Positions 13,901 to 28,200 of a stretch of 64,000 nucleotides of DNA are shown here, piece by piece. The first letter of the stretch is position 1. The number at the start of each line of letters is the position of its first letter. The notes beneath the pieces were generated by a model. It saw only the letters and a program-made list of their open reading frames with translations, searched no databases and was not told the DNA's origin. The position numbers and the translations under genes were made by a program. The stretch comes from Dipetalonema caudispina (taxonomy: Eukaryota > Nematoda > Chromadorea > Rhabditida > Onchocercidae). Location of the stretch: NCBI GenBank assembly GCA_013365325.1, contig JABVXV010000036.1, positions 310,001 to 374,000 of the forward strand. Reading direction: 5' to 3'.

Positions 13901-16315
13901 ATGGCAATATGTTGAGTTAGGGTAAGAGCTATTAGTAAGATTAATGGCAAAAGGGAAAAGAGATAGTAAATTAAAAGTATGAAGTGGAATGAATGAAACA
14001 GTTTTTGTCGACAAAAATTCTCACTTTTTTATTGCGGTTTACTTGAAGTAATACTTTGCTCTCTCCTATATTGTCTTTGTTATTTCTAGTTCGATCTCTG
14101 TGCTGAAAATGCGCTTGAAATGATATCAATGAAGAAATCGAAGAACGAAGAAGAAGGATTATTTTGTGCTGATATCTGCACTTTTGTTCGCCAAGAGTAT
14201 GAAGGAGTATGCCACCAGCAAGCATGCCCTATAACTACTCATATTTCTGCGTAAGTTTTATTCAAAGTGAATCATGCAAAATTAGCCTGAAAAGTAATCT
14301 TTTAAAATTAACCTGAGATGTATCTTTACATTTTAGTGGATTCGATTATAGGTTGCCATTAAATACGTAGTTTCAGTTTCGTTCTAATTGCACCAGATGG
14401 TAAAAAACAATTGGTTGCGATTGGAGCAGGCCGTAATGCCGTTATTGACGGTCAAGTTTTGACAAATGCGCAAGGCAATGTGCTTATCCATATGCAAAGT
14501 AAACGATCTTTTAATTGAATTTAGTTCAGCCTAACTTGATTTCTTTTAAGTTTACTGTAATGAAATTGTCGGTATTTGGTATTGCTGATTTGAAATTTTC
14601 TGAATAAACGAACTTTTTCATCTTACTATGATAGAAATTTTTTTAGGTACGGTCTTAGCACGTCGTGCATTTATTCTTTTCCTGCATGGCCAAATAAGAA
14701 ATCATGATGCAGAAAATAGTATTGTCGAACGTTCTCCAACGTCAAATAAATTCCGTCTCAAGGTTTGTTTGATGTTTCCAAATGAATTTCATGCTCCGAT
14801 AGTTACGCATGAGGTACGCTTCTATGGGTACATTGATCATAAACAATTATTCGTCCATTTGTAGACTGGTTACCAAGTTGTGCTATATGCATCGTTCCCA
14901 CCAAATTTGCGCACTAGCGGTGAAGTGCAGAAATTATCATGTTATATGGGAGGAGTTCGACTGGAGGATCCTCCGGAAATTCCACAAACTTTCGGTGATA
15001 TTGGAACTTCCGGACATGTTTATGTTATGAGCTTGGCCGATAAGATGTTGAAATGGAATTATCTGGGTTTGTTTCATGTTTTATCGCGAGAAGCTAAGTA
15101 ACAGTGACAAATAAATGTGACAAAGAATAAGACTATCCCGTTCAATCAAAAACAAATTTATTTTCCGAACTTTTATGTTTAATCGAAAATTTTTCCTTTA
15201 ATAAGGTTGAAGGATTGAGTATGAAAATGAAATCTGTTGAAATAAAAAAAAAAAAAAAACTTTTAAACTTCTCAAATTCTGCTTTCTTATTCACAAATTG
15301 AAGTTTAGATTGGAAGATATATTTTTTAAGACATAATCTTGATTATTAATGTACACGATTTCTGTATTTCAGGATTGCAAGGAGCACTTCTTTCTCATCT
15401 TTTGGAACCGATATTCATGACACACCTCTGTATTGGTGCACCATCCAATGATAAAGCTATTACACATGCTGTACTGCTTCGATTTGGTGATATGCGTCGA
15501 GGTGAACTAATGGTGAAATCTTCTCAGACTGGTGTAGTACCTCATGGAGAAATGTATCATAATTGGGTTTACGGAATAGGTATCCGTTCAATTCCTATAT
15601 GTTTTGTTGAACTTATTTTCCGTCAACCTTGTTTGGTTCTCATTATAACTGTACTTTTTAACTAGTCATTATACTTTTAATTGAAATATGCATAAGCCTG
15701 TACTGTAAGTTCTTGAAACGCTACAAAAAGTGCTCGTACTTTTCGACGGCACAAATCAATTTTTTAGTTAACAAATGTTGATTGGAACTTGTCGAGTTAA
15801 ATCCATACTTGTGATTTTTCAAAATTTAATTATGTAACAGTGAGTAAATACTTCTTTTACAATTTGTAATGTAGCTGGCAATTTACATGAGTTTCCAAAT
15901 TTCTTATTGTAGTTTTAAATTTAGCTTTTGGAAACGTAGGCTATGTGAATATCATTTATACTGCAAGGAAACTAAAGTTTTTCTATGTTAAGTGCTCATT
16001 TATTTCTCCAGTCAGATTTTTTTTTACTCAGGAACCATTGAACGTTTGGATCCATTTACCGGTCGTACAGTAACTGGTTCGCCATCACGTCTTTGTAAAT
16101 CAGAATTGTATGAAAGTTGGGCACGTGTAACAGCAGCAGTTAAAGCAGATGTGTACAAACCTGTTTGGAGTTGTTCAGAAGCAAAACAAAGCGAAGTAGT
16201 GTATCAACAGGCATTGCAAACATTCCATTTGCAACTGCATGAAAACGGTTTAGGCATGTGGCAACGTAAAGAACCACAGGTTGATGGTTTTCAGTTGGCT
16301 TTCTTAAATGAATAG
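7955..16315 (+). CDS. adr-1: ADAR-family dsRNA-binding protein with inactive deaminase domain (ADR-1-like)
   Basis: Seventeen exons join in frame: 7955-8359, about 8576-8752, 9189-9284, 9458-9583, 10192-10257, 10343-10440, 10782-10869, 10971-11060, 11998-12118, 12757-12932, 13390-13584, 14090-14250, 14377-14498, 14647-14762, 14865-15066, 15373-15579 and 16032-16315 (909 aa). Residues 1-135 are Gly/Ser/Gln-rich with two polyglutamine tracts. dsRBD-like units lie near 170-250, 281-362, 380-450 and 463-546; GSNKKAAKQ and GQSKKTAKSAAAEQAL are classic third-strand/helix-2 motifs. An adenosine-deaminase/editase domain follows from about 575 to 905 (KWNYLGLQGALLSHLLEPIF, SPSRLCKSELYESW, NGLGMWQRKE). 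The HAE motif is replaced by Q640-S641-T642, and the two zinc cysteines by N693 and L736. Catalysis is therefore not expected. In C. elegans ADR-1 is likewise editing-dead and modulates ADR-2. Weak points are the exon 2 start (8573, 8576 or 8585) and the exon 9 acceptor (CCTTGAG). Confidence 0.93.
8051..8228 (+). repeat. two polyglutamine (CAA/CAG) tracts in exon 1 of the adr-1-like gene
   Basis: CAA/CAG runs at about 8051-8081 (10 Gln) and 8190-8226 (12-13 Gln) sit in a low-complexity N-terminus rich in Gly, Tyr and Ser. Tracts of this kind vary in length between individuals and usually belong to disordered regions. Confidence 0.8.
11055..11396. other. assembly gap (100 N) flanked by identical 121-bp sequences
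   Basis: Bases 11176-11275 are N. The 121 bases before it (11055-11175) are identical to the 121 bases after it (11276-11396), beginning with the last six bases of exon 8 and running into the intron. The simplest reading is two overlapping contigs scaffolded with a default 100-N spacer, so the second copy and the gap would be artefacts. Exon 8 (10971-11060) itself is complete. Confidence 0.9.
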
Positions 16316-16320
16316 TTGAT

Positions 16321-16326
16321 AATAAA
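16321..16326 (+). terminator. possible polyadenylation signal of the adr-1-like gene
   Basis: An AATAAA hexamer lies five bases after the TAG stop. This implies a very short 3'UTR, which is common in nematodes, but in such A+T-rich DNA the hexamer could be chance. Confidence 0.3.
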
Positions 16327-17676
16327 ATATTCGGTGTTTGAAATATTTAATATTTGTGGGGATTTACTCATTGTTTTTATTTTCACTTTAATTGTGATCT
16401 TTTTAAGTAAAGCTTTTGAAATATTTTGAATTTAGACTGGAAACCGCTTCCAGTTGGGATACCAGAGAGAAGGTACACTGTTTTAAGCTTTTTGAATTAC
16501 CAGTAATTGCACTGTTGTTCGAGATACGTCAAAATAAGTATTTTAGTGGACAACGTTCTCTCATCCATTTTATTTCGTACTTTTATTTTGAAGAACTCTG
16601 TAATTTAAAATTGTAAGAGTCATATATGTGCGTCATTTTTAATTGAGAATATTTCAATTTTGGCCATGTACAAGAAGTTTGTGATAAGTATTATGTATTT
16701 CGGTTATTCTTTCTAGTTGTAGTTTTACGAATCTCGTATTCATTAAAATATATCCATTTCATCCTACATCTATTTAATGAGATTAGTATTTTACAATTCT
16801 ATATGCACACTTATATGAATTTTATATTCATTCAGTCATTTTTGTATATGTGCAACATCTTCCAATTTTATTACTATTTTAGTTACTTGATATTTTTTTT
16901 CTATATTTTACAGTTTTACGTCTAATTATTGTATATGCCGGTTGCCGGTTGAAACAGAAAATATTAGAACCGGATCTCTCTTGTTTATTGTAATAAATTC
17001 CTCTTGTAAGACATTTTGTGGTTAAATACAGGAGCAATACATGGATCAAGGTTCGTCATACATTTTCTTTAAAAACTGCAATCCAATCCTTTTTTTTTCT
17101 TTGTAGTTATCACACAGTTAATGCCAACATCATTACAAAAGATCTGGGACATTTTATTACAGACCTCATCAGACAGGTAATTGTCGATTTCACAAATTAC
17201 TTCTTCACTTCTCACAAATCATATCAGTATACCATTGGAAATTATCGGTTATTTGGCCACTGCAAAGTATTTGATAAAGACAAAAAAAGAAACGAACTAT
17301 ACATCGTATACTTTTGTTTGGTTAATTTTCTAATTATTTCAGCACCTTTATACTATAAAATATTAATATAAGAACAATATGTAATAACGATTAAATTCCA
17401 CACACGATTTATATCAGCAGTTTCACTTGGTGATAATTGATAATTATTATTCCTACAAGTTTAATTACAACCATTTTACATAAGTGTCAAGATTTTACAA
17501 TCTTTCAAACCTTATTATTTTGTTTACACTATACATTTAGCAATTGTTTAATGTTTAATTGTGAGCATTTGAAGTTTTCAAAATTTGAATTTTTATTATA
17601 TCTTTGTTATTTGATACATAAGCTATGTTATATATTATTGCTATCGGCATAAAAATCTAAATGAAAAAGTTTTGCA

Positions 17677-17677
<1 letters not shown>

Positions 17678-17711
<34 letters not shown>
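17678..17711. repeat. poly(A) tract, 34 bases
   Basis: Uninterrupted run of 34 A. No coding remnant or target-site duplication was seen around it, so I do not call a retrocopy. Confidence 0.85.
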
Positions 17712-17712
<1 letters not shown>

Positions 17713-18049
17713 GATAACATTTGTAAATTAATTTTAAGGTTAATAAAGCATAATAAGGTAACAGAAAAAAAGAAAGAAATTTTAACTGTCATTTAATTTT
17801 AATCTTATTACTCTTTATAATATTTTTAAATTTCAAAAATAAAAGTAAAATTTTGTGATATTTCTCAAAGAGAAAAAAAAAGAGGGAAGAAGTGTCGACG
17901 TTGAGAAATTTTGATTATATTTCCAATACATTGTAAATTTTCTTCCGAATCTCTTCCGATTCTCATTTTACTGACTGTCACATTTCTTCCTTTTTAAATT
18001 TTCCATCAAATCACATCTTTTCAATAATTATATATGTTTTCTATTTGTG

Positions 18050-18051
18050 TG

Positions 18052-18125
<74 letters not shown>

Positions 18126-18180
18126 TAAATAAATAAATGAATAAATAAATAAATAAGTAAATATATCAGTAAATAAATAT
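18050..18180. repeat. (AT)n microsatellite followed by (AAAT)n
   Basis: An (AT/TA) dinucleotide run of about 65 bases ends at 18123. It is followed directly by imperfect AAAT tetranucleotides to about 18180. Confidence 0.85.
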
Positions 18181-18477
18181 GTATATATTATTATAATACC
18201 AACAACAATTATTACTACTACCTTTACTATGTCAATCGGAGTTTTTTTATGACATTTTCAATGAAGGTTGAGAATTCTACCTTTTGCCACTTTCAATAAT
18301 TATTACTTATTGTTCGTTGATGTGTATCGGTTATTATCATAACTGATATTGTTATGCTGTATGCGTTACTTTCATTCTTTCCTTCTACTTTATTATGATG
18401 TTTAATAATTTTTAACAAGGTGATCAATCTTTCATTTAGTTTATCTTAATATTACATTCGTATACCTTCTTAACCTT

Positions 18478-18815
18478 ACCTTTATTTTATGTTAATTTAT
18501 AATAGTGATGGTTTGATTTTATTTATTTTCCTTCATAACTACGATTTAATCTTATGCAAATTTATAATATTAACAATAATGGTGTTGATAATCCTAGGTT
18601 ATCATGATTTTACTCATTTACCGTTGTAAATTTACCTTTATTTTATGTTAATTTATAATAGTAATGGTTTGATTTTATTTATTTTCCTTCATAACTACGA
18701 TTTAATCTTATGCAAATTTATAATATTAACAATAATGGTGTTGATAATCCTAGGTTATCATGATTTTACTCATTTACCGTTGTAAATTCACCTTTATTTT
18801 ATGTTAATTTACAGC
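18478..18815. repeat. 156-bp tandem repeat, two full copies plus a partial third
   Basis: The unit beginning ACCTTTATTTTATGTTAATT starts at 18478, 18634 and 18790, exactly 156 bases apart. Copies 1 and 2 differ at only a couple of positions (for example TAGTGATGG versus TAGTAATGG), so the duplication is recent. The third copy stops after about 25 bases. No coding content. Confidence 0.85.
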
Positions 18816-21800
18816 ACTAATAATAACAGTATTTTACTATTCATCTGAAATGAAATTACAAAATGAATAATATTTGTTGCTTTTTTTCTCTTTAATTATT
18901 TAATCATAAAATAGTCATCTTCGTATTACAATTTTTTTTTTTCTTATAACTATTCAATATAATATTTAATTGTGTGAATATCTATTCTATCAAATAAATG
19001 GATGAATAATTTTTGAATTAAATTAAATTGAATTGAATTATTAAATTCTAAAGAACCCTATTTCTCTGTCAGATTTAAAATATGTCCCATATCCTAACAG
19101 TTTAATATCTTCAATTTTTGAATTCTTCGCTGAATATTCCATTTAAAGTTCAAATTGTATGATGCAATATGAATATGTATGAGTTAAAACAATTTCAATA
19201 CATTTATATCACATAATAAAGTTTCGTACTGATTAAAATACGATTAAATATGATCCTATTTTAATACAAAGATATCTATTAACTAATAACTTAAATGAAT
19301 AATTGATTCGAAGAGGAATAAATTGAATAATATTGATGTATCATTCATTGTTTATTTCGAAATTGAAAATAGTTTTGGATAAAGTTTTTTTTTTTTTTTT
19401 TTTTTTTACAATATCAGAAATGATGAAAGATTGTAGCATCGAGATAAATTGATTCATAACTTTCATCAAATGACTGTCATTTTCGTTAAATTGTTAAAAA
19501 TTGAAAAAAAGAAAAAAAAAAAACTGATATTGTTGCACATCTGCTTAGGTTATATGTTTTGTTGTCATACGGTATCATCGGCAAGATAAATAGTATTTAA
19601 TCCGATTATTTTTTTTTTCCATTTAATAAAAAAAAAAAAAATTGTAAAAAAAAAGCAAAACAAGTTGTCGAAAATTCTCTAGTTATTCTAATTAAAATCA
19701 AAATTCCCTCTTTTTGATCGTAAAATATTCGCCAATGAACGACTTTTAAATTTTGAAATCATTTCAAAGATACGATCATCTGTTAGGAAATTAATCATAC
19801 AGAATAATAATCGTAGAAATAATATATTCATCAAATAAAAGAAAAGGTCAAGGGTTATGATTATTTTAAGCAAAAAGATTTAGTGAAATTTTTATTCAGC
19901 ATATAATGACATGTTAATAATGTTGATAGTGTCATATTAAAAGCTTTAATGGTCATCAGAGCTATTAGTAGTGGTCAGTAACTATGATGATTATCTATTA
20001 TTTTTACCGTTACTTCTATCAACATCATCAGTAATTATTTTAAATAAATCTAGAGAATGTTAAAAACTAAAATCCAATGTAGGCTAATTTATCAATCATT
20101 AATCGATTAGATTGTAATAGTAATAATTGATATAAATCAGAAAAAAACATATATACTAAAATTATCGATACAAACAATAATCATAATAATTTCTAATTTT
20201 GAATAAAATACATAATAAAAATTATACGATATGCTTATCGTATAAAAATTTTCACATATTTGAATAAATTATTTACAAGCTTGTAAAAGATGGATTAATT
20301 GTCAATTAAGGATTATTTAAGTATACTTCGTAATACTTCTTCAAGGAACTATTCTTGTATTTGTACCAAATATTTAAATACTGTAATTTACCAACGAATG
20401 TCGTATATTCTAACCTTCAAATGGTACATTATTATTTTTAAGCTGTAAATTTGTTGCTGTAAAATGAAATCGGTTTATTCATCATTTAAGTAGAAAATTG
20501 TCAAATTTTATCTTCTTCTTCTTCATCAAAATTAAAACCAACCCTTTTTACATACATTCTTTATATTTTCATTCATTCTTTACCTACCATTCTGTCTCCT
20601 CAATTTTGATAAACTATAACATTATTATTCAAATATAATATTGTACATAAAAATGCTAATAATGTAAAATATTTAATTAACAAATTATATACAAACAACA
20701 TTTAAATATATCAATAAATAAATGAATAAACAAACAATGATAATTTCATTTTTTTTTTTCTTGAAATAAATGATATAAAATTATTGGAAATTATCATACT
20801 TATCAATATTTAAAGGTAATCGTTCACTTAATTCATTTTAATACAAAATGATGATAGTATTATGTTATATGAATAATTTTAATTTTATTTTTTAATATTT
20901 ATTGCTTATGATAACAATAATGATAATAATGATAGTTAATAACTGATAACAATTTATGGTTTAAGAAAAAAAAGAAAAATGAAAAAATTATTTGAATGTA
21001 TTAAGCAATGAATGAATGAATTGTAAGAGTAATAAATCTGGTTTTTTTTTTTCCCAACAATTTACTATCAAATTTACTTTCTTCCTTTTCTCCTTCCTCT
21101 CTCTCTCTCTCTCTCTTCAAGAAATAGAACTTAAATTATTTGCATAAACTTTAGTATTTATTTCATATTAAAGCAATTTATTTTAGTCTAAAATAATTAA
21201 ATCAACTTTTTTTTGCTAAATAATATTAATAATTTATTGTATTATCATCGACAAAATTATCAAAATTATCTCTTCATCACTTCAAATTATCCAAAATACT
21301 TCTTGATTTTTTTCTTTGATAAAAATGATAAATAATTATTATTTACGATAAAATATGTTGCATGAATTTTTCAATTTTATCGTCATCTCTATCAAATTTT
21401 ATCATAATTGTTATCAAAATTCTTTTCCATTTCCTATTATCATAAAACTTATCATATTTTTTTTTAAAATCAAATCACCGAAATTTCTTCAATTATATTT
21501 CTACCCAATTAGAATTATCATTTTTTTTTTTAAAATGATTACTGATTCTTATTTAACAGTAAAAAAATTTTAAAAAAAATACACAATTTTAATTGTCATT
21601 AAACATTAAAAAAAAAAAAAAAATTTTCTTAAATTTTTTTATTTCACAAAAAAAATCTTTTACTCATTTTTATCTCTGTATTGTATAAATTTAAATATTT
21701 TAAAGCTTACTATTATATATACATACATATATGTATATGTGTGTCATATTAAAAAAAATATAGATAACTCAAGGGTAAAGGTAAACGAAGAAAAAAGAAT

Positions 21801-21957
21801 TTTTACCGGTTCCGGTTTTTTTGGTTATCATTCTTTTTCTGGACGATCAAATCGTTAGTAGCAGACCATTAATTTCGGTTATTTCATCCTTCCCATTCAT
21901 CTCATTACTAATTCTTCCTCTTCTTCGTCTTCCTCTCTTCCATTTCCCTTTATCTCA

Positions 21958-21991
<34 letters not shown>

Positions 21992-22051
21992 CTTGTTTTA
22001 CAGTTCACATACAAACAGATATATACAAATAAACAAACTAATATTCATTTT

Positions 22052-22119
22052 AACATACACATACATACACATACATACATACATACATACATACATACAT
22101 ACATACATACATACATACA
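22052..22119. repeat. (ACAT)n microsatellite
   Basis: About 17 ACAT units with two ACACAT interruptions near the 5' end. It produces spurious Tyr/Cys/Met/Val and Ile/His/Thr open frames that are not genes. Confidence 0.85.
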
Positions 22120-25100
22120 CAAATAATTTAAATATTACTGCTTTTGTACATACAATGATGCCATTACATCGTAACATATGTACCAAAAAATTTTTTTCAA
22201 TAAAATTCTATTCATACTATTTACCGTAATACATTCAACGGTTTTATATTGAAATTTAAAAATTTCTTTTTTCCATTCTTTATTATTTAATTTACTATTA
22301 CTTATAAAATTTCACTCATTATTCATATATGTATTTTGTATTAAATTTAGATTTTTTCTTTCCTTAAATTTTGTTTTTTTTTTTTATTTTTTTTTTTATT
22401 AAATTTATTACTATTCACCTTATTTTAACAAATAAATTTACCAATTAATAATATTTATGTTATGCGTTATACAAATGAAGTACAGCAATAATTTCATTTA
22501 TATGTGTATTAAATAATTCATTTGACTACAAAACCGAATATGAATTGTATATCGGAAATATACCGGATAGATTCGTATATGTGGTAAATTTTATCTTGTT
22601 GAATATGTGTGAAAGAAATTCAAAAAATTCGATTTAATTGCTTGCTATACTATTACATGAAATATTGACGTATTGAAAATTATTGAACCTAAAAAATTTT
22701 CATATAAGAATCGATAAATAACTTTTTAAAGTTTTGTAAACAATTGGAATTGTTATTTATAAAATCGATGATAATTTTACATTTCTATCCAACTTTTCGT
22801 TGCAATCCAAAATGCTACATGATCTTAATGTTTTAAGCATACGGTAACACAAGTAAATTTTACTATGTAACTTGCAAATTTTCAGAGTTATAAATCATTG
22901 CTTAAATTTTTTGTTTATACAAGCATAACATAAATGATACTTTGAAAGCTTTTGATATGCGATAATACGGCATTTGAAAATTTTATTCAACATTTTAGCA
23001 TATTATTCAAAACAAATGAATAGTAATCATTACAAAACTTCATAAAATATGCATTTGTTATTTATTTATAAGATTATTTTATGATCAATTTTATTTAAAT
23101 TAACAATATTGTACTTATAAATTAGCTTGTTATATTTTAATTGTTGAATTTATTTACCTTACATCACCATATCATTCATTATTTGTCATTTTAAAATCAA
23201 TAAAATATAATAATTAAATTGTGGTTTTGAATTTTATTTGGCTAATTTAAACTTTAAATTCAAATGTATATTACTGTTGATGAATTTTTTTTCTCAGAAC
23301 TTTATTCATTACGTTCTCATTTAGAATGAAAATTTAACTCAAAATACTTAAATTATAAACTTTTTTTTTGCTATTTAAAGAAATTTTCTTCCTATTTTTT
23401 TTTTTTGTTTTTTTTGTTTTATTCTAAATATACAAAGCCAACTTTACGTATCCAAAAAATAATTACGTTGTATGTACCGCGAACTGAATGTTAACATTAT
23501 TTTACCACATCATTTGAGGAAAAAACTTTTAGCAGATATATGATAATATGAAATATACGACAAAAGCATTTCGAAAATGATAATATTCTAATAATTTAAG
23601 ATTATCTAACGAATATTTGCTATTACTGAAATTACAACGATAAATGAAGCAATCAATGAAAAAGCAATTGTAATTAACTTTTGCTTGTTTTTACACCTTA
23701 ATAGGTTAAAAAATTTCGAATTCAACTTTAATTTTCTTCTTTAACCTTATTTTTACATATCATTAATATCTACGTTTTATTTAATTCAATTAGGAAAAGT
23801 AAATGAGATATATTTTACCTTGATAGTTATTTACAACAACAATAGCTAATAATTTATTTGTTATTTTTGAAATATAAAAAAAAAAATCAAATTTTTTTTT
23901 CTTTTTTGATTTACGTAAAAAAAAAAATTGTTTAATAGCATTTTTTTTTTTCCTCCGTTTTTTAATTTCAACAAGTTTTATGAAAGAGTTAATGCAAAGG
24001 ACACTAATAATACCACTTTCTGCATATTTTCAAGTATCTCTTTTTAACCAAGTACCATTGTATACAGGTTGTTGAAAATGTGTGGTGAAAGAGAGAAAGA
24101 GAAGAAGAGAGAGAGGGAATGAGAAAAAAAAAAAAAAAAGGAAAGGAATGATATTTTTGCTTCATGCAATCATTTCAGTAAAATTACATTTCTTCTTTCG
24201 CTTATCTTTTCTTTTTTTTTTTTTTTTTTTTTTTTTCATTATTTTTCAATTTTTTTCCAAAATTTTTTCGCTTATTTTCAAGTTTACAAGTTATTCAATT
24301 TTTAAAACTTCTTTTTTTTCCTCTTTTTGAATTTAAATATTATTAAAAATTGAATAAAAAAAAACACAAATTTTTGGAACGAAAAAGTTATATTTGGTTA
24401 CAAAAAATAAATTTAAAAATTCTAAGGGATATTTTTTTACCGAATGAAAACATTCATTCAATTCAAATGAAATAAATTAGTAAGTGATCCTTATTATTAC
24501 TTTGTTATCAGTGATAAAGATAATTTGAAATTAGAGAAATGATAGGCATAAAAACAGTAAAATGCTAAAAAACGAATGTGAAAAAAAATTATTTAGAAAT
24601 AGAAAGATATCAGAAATGAAATATTTTTAGCGATAAATTCCTTCTTATAAGTATCATTTTTGTTTGATAAAAGCAAAAAAGCAAAGGTTACAAAAAATAA
24701 ATAAATAAATAAACAAATTGAATTTTTCATCTTTTCGTCGATTTTACCTCTCCATGTAAAATTCAATATTCAGACAATTTGTTAAACTTGTGGAAATTTT
24801 GAATTGCTGAAATGGAAAAAAGGAATAATTGTCCAATTATTGATTTAGATAATTTAAAATTCTATTTAAATAATTTAATTTAAAAATTTTAATCTTTTTA
24901 TGAGTTGCATTCCATTTCAACATTTTGATGGATATTTTTGATATTTTATAAAACTCAATTTATTTCATACTATTTAATACAAACAGTAATACGCTTTTAC
25001 CGTTGAAAATCTTTTCTAAATATCATCATTGATTGGATTATTGTATCGCACTGATACGGTTGATTGGATAGCGAAATGAAAGAAGAATGGAAGTAAACCA

Positions 25101-25218
25101 GCTTGGTCTCTTTTGTATGTATCATAAAATTGACAAAATTTCTTGAAATAAATATCATGATATAATGGAATACATGTGTGTATTTAGGCGCTCAACCATA
25201 TATATATAACCAAATGGT

Positions 25219-25284
25219 AACAGGTAATAGTGGTAATGGTGACAGGTAATAGTGGTAATGATGACAGGTAATAATGGTAAATGT
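25219..25284. repeat. 22-bp minisatellite, three copies
   Basis: Three adjacent 22-base units of the form RACAGGTAATAGTGGTAATG plus two bases (25219-25240, 25241-25262, 25263-25284). The third is slightly diverged. Confidence 0.75.
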
Positions 25285-28200
25285 GATAGATATTAGTTGA
25301 TGACAATAACAAATGATATTGAAATCAATTGATTATTTTTCACTAAATTTCATCTGTATCATTTTTTTTTTTTTTTTACAATTTTAGCCTAATTGTAATT
25401 TGAAGAAGAAAAATCTTTTTTTATTTTAATTGGAATTAAAATTTTTTGAAGTATATTCATATTAAGCAATAATATTTTTCATCTTTTTCTTTTCTTTTTT
25501 TTTTTTTTGTTTTTTTGTTTTTGCTTCAATATTTTATTTGGATTTTTTTTAAACCATATTTTCTTTGTACATTTTTATAAAAATTAAACTTTCACATACA
25601 TACATAATTTACCGTCAAAAAAAATGTCCGTGTATTTAATTTAATTAATATTTAGGTAAAGTTTAATGGTAACGATAATAATAATAATAATAATTAATCG
25701 AATTCTTTGTAAAAAAAAAAAAAGATTTGATTTTATTAAAAAAAAGAAAGAAAATAAGAACAAATTTTTGTAATTTCCATTAGAAATTATTTGCATACCA
25801 AAATAATTGATTACATCGATAATTTTAAAATCAATATATTTCTCTAATCATCATCATCTTCTTCTAATTGTCCTCTTCTTTAATAGTAATAGTGGTAATA
25901 GTAAAGTTTACAACATGTTATCAGATATTATTTTCATTTCAATTTTACACTTTATTTTATTCATTATTGATTCAAATTTAATTTTTGTAATTTCAATTTT
26001 TAATAATAGCAAGATTACATTGTTAAAATATGGCATTATTTTATGCTTACATAAAATAATTCTCCTTTTATTTTTGCATACATTTTATTCATTATTAATT
26101 TTAATTTAATTTTCACAATGACAAATTTTATTTTTCCGATAATTAATAACAAATTTACATATTTATAATATCGATATATAAATTAAATGAATGTTATAAT
26201 CATATCATTTTCATTCTATCTAACATTTCATCGTATACATATTGCTTGAAAAGGGTCATCTTCAAGGTTATACCAATGTCCTGAAAACTTTTCTTTTGTC
26301 CAATTCTAACTATGATCAAACTTTTCATTATTACTATCGTTATGACTATTATTATTCGGTTGTTGGTTATTATTTGTGCCGGTAAAGTACTACTTGAACG
26401 GAAACCTTTTCCTTTGATCGGTTCACCTTCGAAATATAACCTTACCTTACTTTTACCTTAGCTCATCGTTAATTTATATTTCCTCTTTTCCTTTATTTCT
26501 TTCACTCTTTCTTTCTTTCTTTCTTTCTTTCCTTCCTTCCATCCAACTTTTCATCCTTCAAAATTTCTTCATTTATCCCCGTATGTCCTTTACATTTCCG
26601 CTCTAATCATTACTTATTACACATCCTCTTCTCTTCGTATCATCTTTTCGTCTATTGTAAATATCATTCACTAATGCTACCGCAATTATCATCATCTTTT
26701 GCTAATTTGGCCGTATTTTCAAGGTCAAGTTGAAAATTGACACTTCTTTCATTGAAATTTTATGAATTTTGAATGAATAACATCATAGTTTTATATGATG
26801 AAAGGGAATAAGCAAAGAACAAAGATTAATTTATTAAAAAAATTTAATGCTTATTATTAAAATGTTTCATTACAATGATTAATTTAATAATTGTTTTATG
26901 CAAAATTTAATGTTAAAATTATGTAAACTATAATTAAATATTGTAACAAATTCTTTCTCATGAATTTTTCAATATTTGTTGACCTATAAAGTAATTTGTA
27001 TAATTTTTAGATAGTAAAAAAAAAAAAAAAAAGGAACCAATCAAAATTTGTGATTCTCGGCCATTTATGAATCATATTGAATTCATTGTGTACTTTAAAA
27101 CAAAATGTTTAATACTTAAGTCTAACAAATGTTAACATCTCTAATATACGGTAGATTTATTTTGCTAAAAATACCAAAAGAAGAATTGTTTACAAAAAAT
27201 AAATCAATCAAAGTTCTTTTATTAAGATAAAATTCGAATAACAGATGAAAATTAGCCACTCAAATTGCTGTTGAATTTTTGTGTTTATTAACAAATTTCA
27301 TTTATTTATTTAATTTATTAAAAAAAATTTATTCTTTTCAGAAATTTTTCAAAACTAACAAATAAATATAGCCTGAAATATAAAATAATATATTCATAAA
27401 AATGGTTAGGAACGAAAATTACTGTTGCAAAAAAAGGAAAAATTTATGTAAAATATCATTTGATGAATATTACAATAAAATATGCATATATTAATATAAC
27501 TTATAGATAGTATTGTAAGAAAAAAGAAAAAAAAAAAGCTAACGTATAGCAAAAATCAATTTTTGAATAATATAAATTATATGCAAAAGTTTAATTTATC
27601 TATCAATAAAGCAAATGTTACAATTGCGAATTTAAATTTGCATAAATAAAATTTAAAAAAGGGAGAAAATCATATTAATCCTATATGAAAGTTTTAATTT
27701 TCAAAAAAAAAAAAAAAAAGCTTTGTTTTTAAAATAGATACATAAAAAGTTAGATTCAGAAATTTGCCTAAACAAAATTTAAAAAAAGCAAGAAAAATGA
27801 TTCGTATTGTTTCTTTTTTTTTTATTTAAATTAGGAAAAACAATGATTATATGAATAATTTAACTTCTAAAAGTTGTTTAATTTAATAAGAAAAAAAAAA
27901 GAATTATTATTCTAAAACAGATAAAATATTGTTAAAAATTGAACAATTTAAAAGTTTTCGTTGATTTTGTTTTGGTTGATAAAGCAATAATTTCACCATC
28001 AAATGATAGATTGAAGAATAAAATATTTCCATCAATTCAATCTCATCAACCGTTCCTCGTATTCAGGCCTTAATTTGCAAATTTATGCTTCAAATAATTG
28101 GCATCCTTGCATTAATACATGCCATAAAAACCCATTAAAATAGTGCATTAGAATTGTATATGAGGTACTTATCGCTCCTCATTACAGTACTTTACCATCA

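Noticed and set aside
17678..17711. Long poly(A) considered as the tail of a processed retrocopy
   Set aside because: No coding remnant upstream and no flanking direct repeats. Long homopolymers are common throughout the window.
22052..22119. Regular repeat considered as a CRISPR-like or structured array
   Set aside because: Plain ACAT tetranucleotide microsatellite without spacers.
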